A stretch of 64,000 nt of DNA from Streptomyces plumbidurans (GCF_019857225.1 NZ_JAFJSY010000035.1:1-64000); one strand, 5' to 3'. Numbered from the stretch's first letter, positions 16,598 to 26,054 are shown. Notes: generated by a model not told the origin, from the letters alone. Made by a program: numbers and translations.

Positions 16598-17413
16598 ATG
16601 TCCCAAGAGGCGGACAACTCCGCGCAGGAGGAACTCTCCAAGATCGACACCTCCGTGCCGCAGTCGGCCCGGATCTGGAACTACTGGCTGGGAGGGAAGG
16701 ACAACTACGAGGTCGACCGGGTGGCCGGTGACGCCTTCCGCGCGATCTTCCCCGGCATCGAGACCGGAGCGCGCGCCGCCCGCTACTTCCTCGCCCGCGC
16801 CGTGCGCCATCTGGCCGCCGAGGAGGGCGTCCGCCAGTTCCTGGACATCGGCACCGGGCTGCCCAACGTGGACAACACCCATGAGATCGCCCAGCGGGTG
16901 GCTCCCGAGTGCCGCATCGTCTACGTCGACAACGACCCGCTGGTCCTGGCGCACGCCCGCGCCCTGCTCACCAGCACCCCGGAGGGCGTCACCAACTACG
17001 TCGACGCCGATCTGCGCGACCCGGACGCCATCGTGCGGGAGGCGAAGCGGACGCTGGACTTCGACCAGCCGATCGGCCTCATGCTGATGGGCATCCTGGG
17101 CCACATAGAGGACTTCGACGAGGCGCGCTCCATCGTGCGCCGGCTGGTGGCCGCGCTGCCGTCGGGCAGCTACCTCGTGCAGTACGACAGCACGGACACC
17201 AGCGAGGCCTACGTCGACGCCATCCGGCAGTACAACGAGGGCGGTTCGCTCCCCTACATCCTGCGCAGCCCCGAGCAGATCGCCCGGTTCTTCGACGGCC
17301 TGGAACTGCTCGAACCGGGCGTGGCCTCGTGCTCGCGCTGGCGTCCCGACGCCGAGGCGTGGGACCTGCCCGAGCAGGTGCACCAGTACGGCGGCGTCGC
17401 CCTCAAGCGCTGA
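16598..17413 (+). CDS. SAM-dependent methyltransferase (DUF574-type, Streptomyces)
   Basis: 271-residue class I methyltransferase of the actinobacterial DUF574/Methyltransf_19 family. SARIWNYWLGGKDNYEVDR (residues ~21-39) is the family hallmark. The SAM motif I is LDIGTGLPN near residue 88, and IVYVDNDPLVLAHARAL is the motif II region. These proteins are abundant in Streptomyces, and substrates are mostly unknown. The ATG at 16598 has agggag 5 nt upstream. Its stop is only 16 bp from the end of the convergent DUF5753 regulator gene. Confidence 0.85.
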   Translation: MSQEADNSAQEELSKIDTSVPQSARIWNYWLGGKDNYEVDRVAGDAFRAIFPGIETGARAARYFLARAVRHLAAEEGVRQFLDIGTGLPNVDNTHEIAQRVAPECRIVYVDNDPLVLAHARALLTSTPEGVTNYVDADLRDPDAIVREAKRTLDFDQPIGLMLMGILGHIEDFDEARSIVRRLVAALPSGSYLVQYDSTDTSEAYVDAIRQYNEGGSLPYILRSPEQIARFFDGLELLEPGVASCSRWRPDAEAWDLPEQVHQYGGVALKR

Positions 17414-17429
17414 AGCCCGCGGGCCCGGG

Positions 17430-18335
17430 TCAGGTCTCCTGAAGGATGCGGTGGAGGATCGTCGGCGTCTCCTCCGGCGATTCGGCCTCGACCACCAGAC
17501 GGTTCATCACGTCCCAGTAGCGCTCGATCTCGGCGGGCCGGTCGGGATACAGGGCCGTGGTGAGCTGCTGGAGGCAGACGACGTCCGGCAGTTGCCCGCC
17601 GGGCAGCCGCAGGATGGTCATGGGCCCGCACTCCGCGGCATGGCCGCCGGCGGTGAACGGCAGGACCTGGACGGTGACTTGCGGGTGCCGGCACATGTCG
17701 ATGAGGTGCCGCAGCTGGGCGCGCATGGTCGCCGCTCCGCCCACCGCACGGCGCAGCGCCGCCTCGTCGATCACGGCCCAGAGCTGGGCCGCGGGCCGCC
17801 GGTGCAAGATCCGCTGCCGGGTCGTCCGCAGCATCACGCGCCGCTCGATCTCCTGAGCGGACGCGCCCGTGTGGGCGAGCCGGAGGGCGGCGCGGGCGTA
17901 GTCGGGGGTCTGCAGCAGGTCGGGCACGCGCTGGACCTCGTAGCAGCGCACGACGCTCGCCGCCTGTTCGGCGCCGAGGAACATCTGCATCCAGCCGGGC
18001 ACCACGTCGGTGTAGTACTGCCACCAGGCGGGAGCGTTGCCCTCTTCGGCGAGCGCCAGCAAGGTGGCCCGCTCGGCCTCGTCCGTGACGCCGTAGAGCG
18101 TGAGCAGATCCGACACGTCACGCTGTTTGAACCCGTGCCGGCCGGCCTCGAGCCGGCTGATCTTGAAGCGGGAGCCGCGGATGGCCTCACCGGCCGCCTC
18201 GCGGGAGATCTCCCGCTCCTCCCGCAGGGCGCGCAGCCGTGCGCCAAGCACGAGACGCGGCACCACGGGGCCCGCTCCGGTCCTGTCCAGGAGTTCGCCG
18301 CGAGTCGGCGTCCGTAACTCTTCTTCACTGCCCAC
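17430..18335 (-). CDS. Helix-turn-helix regulator with DUF5753 (Scr1-type)
   Basis: 301-residue protein: XRE-type HTH (residues ~28-85, LGARLRALREEREISREAAG and ISRLEAGRHGFKQRDV) followed by the DUF5753 domain (WWQYYTDVVPGWMQMFLGAE onward). Such regulators usually pair with a small DUF397 protein; no such partner is adjacent here. The GTG at 18335 is chosen because aaggaga lies just upstream. The frame continues upstream through the tRNA-Pro gene, but that extension is an artefact. The target genes are unknown. Confidence 0.85.
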   Translation of the reverse strand: MGSEEELRTPTRGELLDRTGAGPVVPRLVLGARLRALREEREISREAAGEAIRGSRFKISRLEAGRHGFKQRDVSDLLTLYGVTDEAERATLLALAEEGNAPAWWQYYTDVVPGWMQMFLGAEQAASVVRCYEVQRVPDLLQTPDYARAALRLAHTGASAQEIERRVMLRTTRQRILHRRPAAQLWAVIDEAALRRAVGGAATMRAQLRHLIDMCRHPQVTVQVLPFTAGGHAAECGPMTILRLPGGQLPDVVCLQQLTTALYPDRPAEIERYWDVMNRLVVEAESPEETPTILHRILQET

Positions 18336-18438
18336 AGGAATCTCCTTGCCGAGCCCAGGTCTGCACACAGACAGGCGCTGAAGGCAGCCATCGTAGGGGC
18401 TGTGCGGCGCCGGGCGGCACGAAAGGGGAAGCACGGAA

Positions 18439-18473
18439 AAGGGCCCCCGCGGGCGCTGCCCGCGAAGACCCTT
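18439..18473 (-). terminator. Rho-independent-type terminator of tRNA-Pro
   Basis: On the minus strand, directly after the tRNA, aaggg/ccctt and gcgggc/gcccgc arms form a long hairpin with an AGC loop, followed by TTTTCC. Confidence 0.7.
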
Positions 18474-18480
18474 CGCACCG

Positions 18481-18554
<74 letters not shown>

Positions 18555-18646
18555 GTGCGTCGTGCGCGGTGGACCGCGCGATCGCGCACATCGACCTTAC
18601 CGCACGTGCAGCCGTGTTCTCGCCGGGCCCGGCGGGCACGCGGCGA

Positions 18647-18676
18647 GGGCCGGCCCGGGGTGGTCCGGGCCGGCCC
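18647..18676 (-). terminator. Terminator of the DHA2 MFS gene
   Basis: Perfect 12-bp stem (gggccggcccgg at 18647-18658 with ccgggccggccc at 18665-18676) and a 6-nt loop, 6 bp after the MFS stop codon. It also insulates the tRNA promoter. Confidence 0.7.
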
Positions 18677-18682
18677 CGTGGC

Positions 18683-20134
18683 TCAGCCGCGGCCCGCGGT
18701 CGTGACCGCCTCGGACTGGGTGCCCGCCGGGTCGTCGGCGGATTGCGCCGAGGGCGTCATACGTCCGGTGCGGGCGACCGGGACCAGCAGCGCCGCGAGC
18801 GCTGCGGCCAGGCACAGGACGGCCAGCAGGGCGAAGCCGTGCGTGTAGCCGGAGCCGTAGGGCAGGCCCGAGGGCTGGAGCCGGCCGGTGACCAGGACGC
18901 TGGTGACGGCGGCGCCGATGGAGCCGCCGATGGTGCGGATGTTGGCGTTCATGCCGGTCGCGGCGCCGGTCTGGGAGGCCGGGACGCTGCCGACGATCAG
19001 GTTGGCCATCGAGGCGAAGGCCAGCCCGATGCCGAGGCCGAACACCCCGGAGACCAGGGCGACCTGCCACTGCTGGTCGTGCCAGACGGCGAGCATGCCG
19101 AGGGCCACGGCGCCGAGCGCGGAGCCGGTCGTCAGCAGCCGCTTGGCGCCCACGACCGGTCCCAGCCGCCCGCTGAGGATGCCCGAGAAGAACATGGTCA
19201 CCAGCATGGGCAGCATCAGCAGTCCGGAGGCCGTGACGCTGGCGCCGAAGCCGTAGCCCGCGGAGGTCGGCGTCTGCACGAAGCCGGGCAGGAAGGACCA
19301 CAGGGCGTACATGCCCGCGCCGAACAGCAAGGCCACGGTGTTGGTGGTCCACACCGCGGGCAGCCGCATCACGCGCAGGTCGATCAGCGGGGTGCGGGAG
19401 CGGGCCTCGGCCAGCAGCCACGCGGCGAACAGGACGGCGGCAGCGGCGAACAGGCCGATCACCTTGATCGAGCCCCAGCCCCAGGCGCTTGCCTGGCTCA
19501 GCGGCAGCAGCAGCGCCACCAGCCAGGCCGACAGCAGACCGGCGCCGAGCCAACTGACGCTTCCCTCGGCCCGGTTGGGCGACTCGGGGACGTAGCGCAG
19601 GGCGATCAGCACATTGACCGCGACGACGCCGACGGGGATCCAGAACAGCCAGCGGTAGTCCAGCGCGGACACGATCGGACCGGCGGCGACGATGCCGACA
19701 CCACCGCCCGCGGCGATCACCGCGGACAGGTTGCTGATGCTGCCGGGCACCTCGGAGGGGTCGAACTCGTCACGGATGATCCCGAAGGAGAGCGGGAAGA
19801 GCGCGCCGCCGACGCCCTGGACGACCCGGGCGACGATCAGGACGCCGATGCTCGGGGCGAGCGCGGCCAGCAGACAGCCGAGCAGCACCACCAGCAGTAC
19901 GGCGACGAGGGTGCGCTTCTTGCCGATCAGGTCGCCGACGCGGCCGAGGATCGGGGTGAACACGGAGGCGGACAGAAGATAGGCCGTCATCACCCACGTC
20001 GCTGTGGACTGCGAGGTGTGCAGCGCGTGCTGCACGGTCGGCAGCGCGGGTGCTATCAGCGACTGCAGCATGGCGAACACACCGGCGCCGGTCGCGAGGA
20101 CCGCGAAGGTGAGACGGGTGGACTTGCGGGGCAT
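18683..20134 (-). CDS. MFS multidrug transporter, DHA2 (EmrB/QacA-like) family
   Basis: 483-residue integral membrane protein with about 14 predicted hydrophobic segments, typical of DHA2 proton antiporters. Motif A-like GRVGDLIGKKRTL lies after TM2 (residues ~63-75), and ARVVQGVGGALFPLSFG carries motif B/C features. It probably exports a toxic compound or natural product. The ATG at 20134 follows gagaggcacc. It is divergent from a TetR gene with two operator palindromes in between, the standard substrate-inducible efflux arrangement. A 12-bp-stem terminator follows. Confidence 0.88.
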   Translation of the reverse strand: MPRKSTRLTFAVLATGAGVFAMLQSLIAPALPTVQHALHTSQSTATWVMTAYLLSASVFTPILGRVGDLIGKKRTLVAVLLVVLLGCLLAALAPSIGVLIVARVVQGVGGALFPLSFGIIRDEFDPSEVPGSISNLSAVIAAGGGVGIVAAGPIVSALDYRWLFWIPVGVVAVNVLIALRYVPESPNRAEGSVSWLGAGLLSAWLVALLLPLSQASAWGWGSIKVIGLFAAAAVLFAAWLLAEARSRTPLIDLRVMRLPAVWTTNTVALLFGAGMYALWSFLPGFVQTPTSAGYGFGASVTASGLLMLPMLVTMFFSGILSGRLGPVVGAKRLLTTGSALGAVALGMLAVWHDQQWQVALVSGVFGLGIGLAFASMANLIVGSVPASQTGAATGMNANIRTIGGSIGAAVTSVLVTGRLQPSGLPYGSGYTHGFALLAVLCLAAALAALLVPVARTGRMTPSAQSADDPAGTQSEAVTTAGRG

Positions 20135-20316
20135 GAAGGTGCCTCTCCGAACGAACGGGGTGCGGCCGAGGTTCTCCGGCCACGGTCGTGCGGGCCCGGA
20201 GCGCTGGCTGAGCTGCGCCGGGGACGCCGACGGCCGGGGTGAGCGGTCGCGGAAAGGTGAGGGGCGTGATGCGTGCGGCCGCACGCATCCACGGCGATCG
20301 CACCCGCACTGGTAAA

Positions 20317-20355
20317 GTGGAGGTACCCCTCCACTGTAGCGGAGGTACCCCTCCG
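20317..20355. promoter_or_regulatory. Two tandem TetR-type operators
   Basis: gtggaggtacccctccac at 20317-20334 and cggaggtacccctccg at 20340-20355 share the core ggaggtacccctcc. Their dyad centres are 22 bp apart, about two helical turns, so two dimers could bind on one face. The pair lies between the divergent MFS and TetR genes and overlaps where both promoters must be. Confidence 0.8.
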
Positions 20356-20385
20356 TTTCAACCTCGTCCCGCCCGGGAGGCAGCA

Positions 20386-20961
20386 GTGTCGGCCCAGCAG
20401 TACCCCGTCCAGGCGCTCGTGGCGTCCCGCCGCCCGCACCGCAAGGACGCCGCGCGCAACTACGACGCCCTGCTGGACGCCGCGCGCGAGGCGTTCGCCG
20501 AGCACGGCGCCGATGCCTCCCTGGAGGACATCGCCCGCCGCGCGGGGGTGGGCATCGGCACCCTGTACCGCAACTTCCCCTCCCGCCGCGAACTGTTCGA
20601 GAGCGTGTACGCGAACGACGTCAACGAACTCGTACGGGTCGCCGAGGAGGTCGCCGACCGGGAGCCGTGGGAGGCGCTGACCGCATGGTTCGCGCGTTTC
20701 GCGGGCTACATGGTGACCAAGCGGGCGGTGCGCGAGGCGCTCGACGAGGAGTCCGAGATCTTCGACGCCTGCCGGGAGTCGATGTACGCCGCCGGCGGTC
20801 CGCTGTTCGAGCGCGCGCAACAGGCGGGCGTGGCCCGCAAGGACATGGACTTCGGCGACCTCATCCGCATGGTCGCGGGCATCACCGCCACGGTCTTCAC
20901 CGACGACGCCCAGCGGGACCGGGTGCTGTCCATCGCCCTGGACGGGGTCCGCACCCGCTGA
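20386..20961 (+). CDS. TetR/AcrR-family transcriptional repressor
   Basis: 191-residue repressor. The N-terminal HTH (residues ~25-70) contains SLEDIARRAGVGIGTLYRNFPSRRELF, the canonical TetR recognition helix. The C-terminal ligand domain matches the SbtR-like group (AWFARFAGYMVTKRAVREAL). The GTG at 20386 is chosen because cgggagg precedes it, and the longer in-frame extension would run through the operators. It most likely represses the divergent MFS gene and itself through the two palindromes at 20317-20355. Confidence 0.88.
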   Translation: MSAQQYPVQALVASRRPHRKDAARNYDALLDAAREAFAEHGADASLEDIARRAGVGIGTLYRNFPSRRELFESVYANDVNELVRVAEEVADREPWEALTAWFARFAGYMVTKRAVREALDEESEIFDACRESMYAAGGPLFERAQQAGVARKDMDFGDLIRMVAGITATVFTDDAQRDRVLSIALDGVRTR

Positions 20962-20970
20962 GGGTCCGGC

Positions 20971-21615
20971 TCACGCGCCGAGGTAGCGCAGCACCGCCAG
21001 CACCCGCCGGTTGGCGTCCTCCGACGCCGGCAGGTTCAGCTTGCCGAAGACGGCGGCCACATGCTTCTCCACCGTGCCGGCCGACACCACCAGGGCCTGC
21101 GCGATCGCGGCGTTCGACCGGCCCTCCGCCATCAGCGCGAGGACCTGGCGCTCGCGTGCGGTCAGCGATTCGAGGTCCTCGGTGCGGCGTGCCGCGCCCG
21201 CGAGCTGGGTGACGACCTCGGGGTCGAGGGCCGTACCGCCGTCGGCGACGCGGTTCAGGGCCTCGGTGAACTCGGCGACGTTCGCGACCCGGTCCTTGAG
21301 CAGATAGCCGACGCCCGCCGAGCCCGCGGCCAGCAGTCTGCGCGCGTACTTCGTCTCGATGTACTGGGAGAACAGCAGCACCCCGGTGCCGGGACAGTCC
21401 TGCCGGATGTCGATGGCGGCGCGCAGGCCCTCGTCCGTGTGGGTGGGCGGCATCCGGATGTCGACGACGGCGACGTCCGGCCGGTGCTCGGTCACGGCCG
21501 CCCTGAGCGCGTCCGCGTCCCCGACGGCGGCGCACACCTCATGGCCGCGGTCGGTGAGCATCAGCGCCAGCAACTCCCGCAGGACCGCGGCATCTTCGGC
21601 GATCACGACGCGCAT
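20971..21615 (-). CDS. NarL/LuxR-family response regulator
   Basis: 214-residue response regulator. In the receiver domain (1-120), Asp52 in VVDIRMPP is the phosphorylation site, with acidic residues Glu7-Asp8 and Lys in LLKD. A LuxR-type HTH (LTARERQVLALMAEGRSNAAIAQ) lies at residues ~147-205. The ATG at 21615 is chosen with gagag upstream; a GTG nine bases earlier is possible. It is encoded just after its kinase and probably controls the ABC transporter genes upstream in the same run. Confidence 0.88.
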   Translation of the reverse strand: MRVVIAEDAAVLRELLALMLTDRGHEVCAAVGDADALRAAVTEHRPDVAVVDIRMPPTHTDEGLRAAIDIRQDCPGTGVLLFSQYIETKYARRLLAAGSAGVGYLLKDRVANVAEFTEALNRVADGGTALDPEVVTQLAGAARRTEDLESLTARERQVLALMAEGRSNAAIAQALVVSAGTVEKHVAAVFGKLNLPASEDANRRVLAVLRYLGA

Positions 21616-21654
21616 ACCGGGCACTCTCTCACGACCTGGCCTCCCGACCGGTGC

Positions 21655-22992
21655 TCACGCGTGCGGCGGCAGTGACACCGTCACCGACGTCGGACCGCCC
21701 TGCGGGCTGGTGATGTCCAGGGTGCCGTCGACCGTGCGTACCCGCTGCACCAGCCCCGTCAGGCCGCTGCCCGCACCGACCGTCGCCCCGCCGCGGCCGT
21801 CGTCGGTGACCCGCAGCCGCAGCAGGCCCTCCTCCAGGGAAGCGCGCAGGACCACCCGGCGGGCACCGCTGTGCTTGATGACGTTGGTCAGCAGCTCGGC
21901 GGCGCAGAAGTAGGCGATCGTCTCGATCGCCGGGGTGGGCCGCTCGGGGATGTCCACGGCCAGCTCCACGGGCACGGTGCTGCGTGCCGCCAGGGTCGCG
22001 AGGGCATCGGGCAGGCCGTCGTCCAGCACGGGCGGATGGATGCCGCGGGACAGGTCGCGCAGCTCGGTGAGGGCCTCGGTGGCGTTGGTGTGGGCGGTCT
22101 CGATCAGCCGGCGCAGCCGGTCGGGGTCGGCGACGGGTTCGCCGTCGGCGCCCAGCCGCTCCCTGGCCATGTCGAGGCTCATCGCCAGCGCGACGAGCCG
22201 TACCTGCGCGCCGTCGTGCAGGTCCCGCTCCAGCCGGCGCAGCAGGGCCGCGGAGTCGTCGACGGCGAGGGCGCGGGTCTCCTCCAGGTTCCGTACGCGC
22301 TGGGCGAGTTCGCCCGGGCCCAGCAGCGCCCGGACCAGCCAGCGGTCCACCGCGACGATGCCGCGGGTGACCCACGGCGCCGCGAGCAGGGTGGCGGCGC
22401 CGATCGCGGCGGCCACGAACGTACCGGCGAAGGAGGTGCTGTGCGGGGCGCCGCCGCCGGCCGGGATCGGTGTGATGGTCGGCATGCCCTCCTGACCGGG
22501 GTGCGGACGCTGCGCGAAAACCGCCCAGCGCAGCGGCGCGGACAGATTGAGCAGGCCGGTGACCCACCAGGTCAGGGCGTACCACTGGACGGCCGCGACG
22601 GGCAGCTTGGCCAGGACGTACGCCACCGAGCGCCATCCCGCGGCGTCCCGCAGCCGTGCGTCGAGGCGTGCGAACACCCGTCCCGTGGGCCGCAGTTGAG
22701 GCGGCGGCGCCACCCGCTCCCCCAGCAGGTTCGCCGCCAGGCCGCGATGCGCCGCGGCCAGCGCCCGGGCCAGCCCCGTCGAGACGACCACGAACAGCAG
22801 CCCCAGCACGGCACCGACGAGCGACACGGTGAGCCCGGCACCGAGCGCGAGCAGCACGACGACGAGCACGAACCCCACGAGAGCGAGGGGAAAGCCGGCC
22901 AGGCAGTACGCGGCCTCCCACCAGGCCCGCCGGGTCAGCGGAGCCCGCAGCACGCCCGGCAGCCGCGCCGCCCCCGTATGTGTGTCACGCAT
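21655..22992 (-). CDS. Membrane sensor histidine kinase (HisKA_3, NarL-partner type)
   Basis: 445-residue kinase. Four hydrophobic segments lie in the first ~225 residues (about 35-75, 125-150, 187-215) with a DUF/sensor-type region between them. The HisKA_3 dimerisation domain has phospho-acceptor His259 in ERDLHDGAQVRL. The C-terminal ATPase domain has N-box LLTNVIKHS and G-boxes DDGRGG and GSGLTGL. It partners the response regulator 39 bp downstream. The adjacent ABC transporter genes suggest it senses cell-envelope stress or an antibiotic, as in LiaRS/BceRS-like arrangements. The signal is unknown. Confidence 0.88.
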   Translation of the reverse strand: MRDTHTGAARLPGVLRAPLTRRAWWEAAYCLAGFPLALVGFVLVVVLLALGAGLTVSLVGAVLGLLFVVVSTGLARALAAAHRGLAANLLGERVAPPPQLRPTGRVFARLDARLRDAAGWRSVAYVLAKLPVAAVQWYALTWWVTGLLNLSAPLRWAVFAQRPHPGQEGMPTITPIPAGGGAPHSTSFAGTFVAAAIGAATLLAAPWVTRGIVAVDRWLVRALLGPGELAQRVRNLEETRALAVDDSAALLRRLERDLHDGAQVRLVALAMSLDMARERLGADGEPVADPDRLRRLIETAHTNATEALTELRDLSRGIHPPVLDDGLPDALATLAARSTVPVELAVDIPERPTPAIETIAYFCAAELLTNVIKHSGARRVVLRASLEEGLLRLRVTDDGRGGATVGAGSGLTGLVQRVRTVDGTLDITSPQGGPTSVTVSLPPHA

Positions 22993-23046
22993 GGTCCCAG
23001 TGTCCCGTTCCGGATCGTCGTGCGTGCTGGTCGGGCCGCGTGGTTC

Positions 23047-23838
23047 CTACGCGTCACGGCGTACGAGCAGCCGCCCGCCCGCGCCGAGCGCGACAGCCAC
23101 GTAGAGACACAGCACCGCGAACCCCGTCCATGGGGACAGGCATCCCGCAACCGGCTTGCTCACGGCCAGTGAATTCGCCGCGATCATGGTCGGGAAGAAC
23201 TTCGCGACGGTCATCCCGGTCAGTCCGGCGAGCACCGCGGGGACCACGTACAGCACGCCGACCAGCAGCCCGACGGCCAGGGCGGTGTGCCGCACCACCG
23301 CGCCCAGCGCGAGGCCGAGCAGGCCGACCATCGCGAGGTAGACGCCGGACAGGACGAGGGCCCGCAGCACCCCGGGATCGCCGAGCCCCGGCCGGGGCAC
23401 CGCGTCGGTCAGCACCAGCCGCCCGGCCAGGAAGGTGACGAAGGTGACGGTCTCGCCGACCGCCAGTGTGAGCAGGCCGAGGACTGCGGCCTTGGCGGCG
23501 AGCAGCACCGGCCGGTTCGGGACCGCGGCGAGGGTGGACCTGATCGCGCCGGACGAGTACTCGCCGGTGATCACGAGCACACCCAGCACACCGACGATCA
23601 CCTGGCCGAGTGCGGTCCCGGCCAGGACGTTGTTCACCGGGTCGAAGGTGTCGGCGTGGTCCGCGCTCGGCGCCTTGGTGTTGGCCATCGTGACCACACC
23701 GATGGCGATCATCCCGGCCACGGTGGCGAGCAGCGCCCACAACGTCGAGCGCAGGCTGCTCAGTTTGATCCACTCCATGCGTGCGGCATGTGTGAGCCGG
23801 TAGTGGCCCACGGGAAGCCTCGGCTGTACGGCGCTCAC
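23047..23838 (-). CDS. ABC-2-type transporter permease
   Basis: 263-residue permease with about six membrane segments. ITGEYSSGAIRSTLAAVPNR (residues ~91-110) is characteristic of ABC-2-type permeases linked to Streptomyces drug-exporter-like ATPases. The GTG at 23838 overlaps the ATPase stop by 4 nt (GTGA), so the two are translationally coupled. It works with the upstream-encoded ATPase and is probably regulated by the two-component system encoded immediately downstream. The substrate is unknown. Confidence 0.85.
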   Translation of the reverse strand: MSAVQPRLPVGHYRLTHAARMEWIKLSSLRSTLWALLATVAGMIAIGVVTMANTKAPSADHADTFDPVNNVLAGTALGQVIVGVLGVLVITGEYSSGAIRSTLAAVPNRPVLLAAKAAVLGLLTLAVGETVTFVTFLAGRLVLTDAVPRPGLGDPGVLRALVLSGVYLAMVGLLGLALGAVVRHTALAVGLLVGVLYVVPAVLAGLTGMTVAKFFPTMIAANSLAVSKPVAGCLSPWTGFAVLCLYVAVALGAGGRLLVRRDA

Positions 23839-24578
23839 GGCTGCCTCCTGTGCTCGGCGGGGGCGACGCCCCGGTACTCGGCGCTGCTCCCGGTGATCGC
23901 GAAGAAGGCCTCCTCCAACGACCGCCCGCCGGCGGTCAGTTCGGCGACGCTGGTGTCGGCGAGCAGCCGCCCCTGCCCGATCACGATCAAGTGGTCGGCG
24001 GTGAGGGCCATTTCGCTGATGAGGTGGCTGGAGAGCAGGACGGTGCGCCCCTCGGCCGCCAGGGACTTCATCAGATCGCGGATCCAGCGCACGCCCTGCG
24101 GGTCGAGGCCGTTGACCGGCTCGTCGAAGAGCAGTACGCCCGGGTCGCCGAGCAACGCGGCGGCGATGCCGAGCCGTTGCGCCATGCCGAGCGAGAACCC
24201 GCCGGCCCGTTTGCGGGCCACCTCGGTGAGGCCGACGGTGTCCAGGACGGCACCCACCCGTGAGCGGGGGATGCCGTTGGCCGCGGCCAGTGCCGCCAGG
24301 TGCTTCTCGGCGCTGCGGCCGGGGTGGTGGGTGCGGGCCTCCAGCAGCGCGCCGACCTCGCGCAGCGGCCAGGGCAGCTGGTGGTAGGCCCGGCCGTCGA
24401 TGCGGACGGTGCCCTCGTCGGGGCGGTCCAGGCCCATGATCAGGCGCATGGTGGTGGATTTCCCGGACCCGTTGGGGCCGAGGAATCCGGTGACGGCGCC
24501 CGGCCGGACGTCGAAGCCGAGGCCGTCCACGGCGAGGGTCGGGCCGTACCGCTTGCTGAGACCGCGCGCTTCGATCAT
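23835..24578 (-). CDS. ABC transporter ATP-binding protein (drug-exporter type)
   Basis: 247-residue ATPase. Walker A GPNGSGKST is at 34-42 and Walker B VLLFDEPVNGLD near 150. The signature is FSLGMAQR rather than LSGGQ, as is normal for this ABC-2 subgroup, and the H-loop is in LLSSHLISEM. The ATG at 24578 follows gggagc. It is first in the four-gene run ATPase-permease-kinase-regulator on the minus strand. It probably exports or resists a membrane-active compound; the target is unknown. Confidence 0.88.
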   Translation of the reverse strand: MIEARGLSKRYGPTLAVDGLGFDVRPGAVTGFLGPNGSGKSTTMRLIMGLDRPDEGTVRIDGRAYHQLPWPLREVGALLEARTHHPGRSAEKHLAALAAANGIPRSRVGAVLDTVGLTEVARKRAGGFSLGMAQRLGIAAALLGDPGVLLFDEPVNGLDPQGVRWIRDLMKSLAAEGRTVLLSSHLISEMALTADHLIVIGQGRLLADTSVAELTAGGRSLEEAFFAITGSSAEYRGVAPAEHRRQP

Positions 24579-24694
24579 CGCTGCTCCCTGGTGGCTGCGC
24601 TCATGCCACCGAAGCTATGCGCACGGCCCGGCCCCCGGAACGCGGCTGACCTCCATGTTCACCTGGGGGATTTCCCCCACCCGGCGAGCGTCGG

Positions 24695-26017
24695 TCAGTG
24701 TGCGGTGACCAGTTCCTGGCCGGTGCCGACGCGGGTGCCGGTCCTCGGGGTGCGCAGCGCCGCGACGCCGATGAAGACCATGGACGACAGGCCGGCCAGC
24801 GCGAAGGCGGTGAAGCCCCAGTCGCCGTGGCCCGCGGCGAGCAACTGGCCGCCGAGCCACGGGCCGAAGACGGCGCCGAAGCGGCCCATGCCGGAGGTCC
24901 AGCCGACGGCGGTGGCACGGTTGTCCGGGGTGGAGCGGATGGAGACGGTGGCGTAGATCATCGTCTGGGCGCTGTTGAGGAAGACACCGGTGAGGAAGAC
25001 GACGAGGGTGGTGACGCCCATCGGCAGGTGGACGCTGAGGAGATAGACGCCGACGGCGGTCAGCGCGAACCAGATCGCCGAGATGCGCGGGGCGCCGAAG
25101 CGGTCGGACGCCCGGCCCGCGACCAGCATGCCCACGATGCCGCCGAGGTTGAAGACGACGACGAAGGTCAGCGCGCTGGCGAGTTCGTAGCCCTCGGTGC
25201 GCATCAGGGTGGGCAGCCAGGTGGCGACGCCGTAGACGAGGAGCAGGCCGCCGAAGGAGGCCAGCCAGTACAGCAGGGTCTGGATCCACTCGCGGCCGCG
25301 GAAGAGGCCGAGCAGCGCGTCCCAGCGGTCGGCGGCGGTCTTCTTGCCGGTGACGGCGGGCAGTTGGACCTCGTAGCGGGCGGCCAGGGCGTGCGCCTCG
25401 TCGGTGCGGCCCTTGGCGACGAGGAAGCTCAGCGACTCGGGCAGGAGCTTGATCAGCAGCGGGACGAAGGCGAGCGGGACGACGCAGACCCAGAAGGCGG
25501 CGCGCCAACCGACCGGGTCCACCAGCCACTTGGCCACGTACGCCGAGAGGATGCCGCCCGCGTGGTGCGCGGTCATCAGCAGGCCGATGACGAGGGCGCC
25601 GCGGCCGCGCGGCGCGTAGTCGGAGACCATGCTGATGGCGGTGGGCAGCAGCCCCCCGAGGCCGACGCCCGCCAGGGTGCGGCCGAGACCGAAGACGGCG
25701 ACGCCGCCGGAGACCGCGCAGATCCCGGAGGCCAGCGAGAACAGCGTCACGCACCCGATCATCAGCCTCTTGCGGCCGATCCGGTCCGCGACGGTCCCCG
25801 CGGTCAGGGCGCCGACCAGCATGCCGAAGGTGGCGTAGCTGCCCAGGTCGCCCGCCTGGTCGGCGGTGATGCCGAAGGTCCTCGTCTCCAGCAGGTGCGG
25901 CAGCACCGAGCCGTAGATGAACATGTCGAGGCCGTCGAAGAGCACGGCCAGCCAGCACAGACCGACGACCAGAAGGGCCAGCCTGCTGCCGCGGGCGGAT
26001 GGGGCGAGGGGGGACAT
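24695..26017 (-). CDS. MFS aromatic acid:H+ symporter (AAHS family, benzoate/4-hydroxybenzoate type)
   Basis: 440-residue permease with 12 membrane segments. The AAHS family hallmark DGLDMFIYGSVLP is in TM1 (residues ~28-40). GTVADRIGRKRLM is motif A in the TM2-3 loop. A charged cytoplasmic loop (KGRTDEAHALAARYEV) precedes TM7. Family members import benzoate, protocatechuate, gallate or similar acids. The ATG at 26017 has aggaagaac upstream. It is separated from the ring-cleavage operon by a promoter holding a TTGTCAACAA core shared with the gntR promoter, so uptake and degradation are probably co-regulated. Confidence 0.85.
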   Translation of the reverse strand: MSPLAPSARGSRLALLVVGLCWLAVLFDGLDMFIYGSVLPHLLETRTFGITADQAGDLGSYATFGMLVGALTAGTVADRIGRKRLMIGCVTLFSLASGICAVSGGVAVFGLGRTLAGVGLGGLLPTAISMVSDYAPRGRGALVIGLLMTAHHAGGILSAYVAKWLVDPVGWRAAFWVCVVPLAFVPLLIKLLPESLSFLVAKGRTDEAHALAARYEVQLPAVTGKKTAADRWDALLGLFRGREWIQTLLYWLASFGGLLLVYGVATWLPTLMRTEGYELASALTFVVVFNLGGIVGMLVAGRASDRFGAPRISAIWFALTAVGVYLLSVHLPMGVTTLVVFLTGVFLNSAQTMIYATVSIRSTPDNRATAVGWTSGMGRFGAVFGPWLGGQLLAAGHGDWGFTAFALAGLSSMVFIGVAALRTPRTGTRVGTGQELVTAH

Positions 26018-26054
26018 CGTTGTTCTTCCTCTCGTGCGGGGTGGCTAGACGCTA

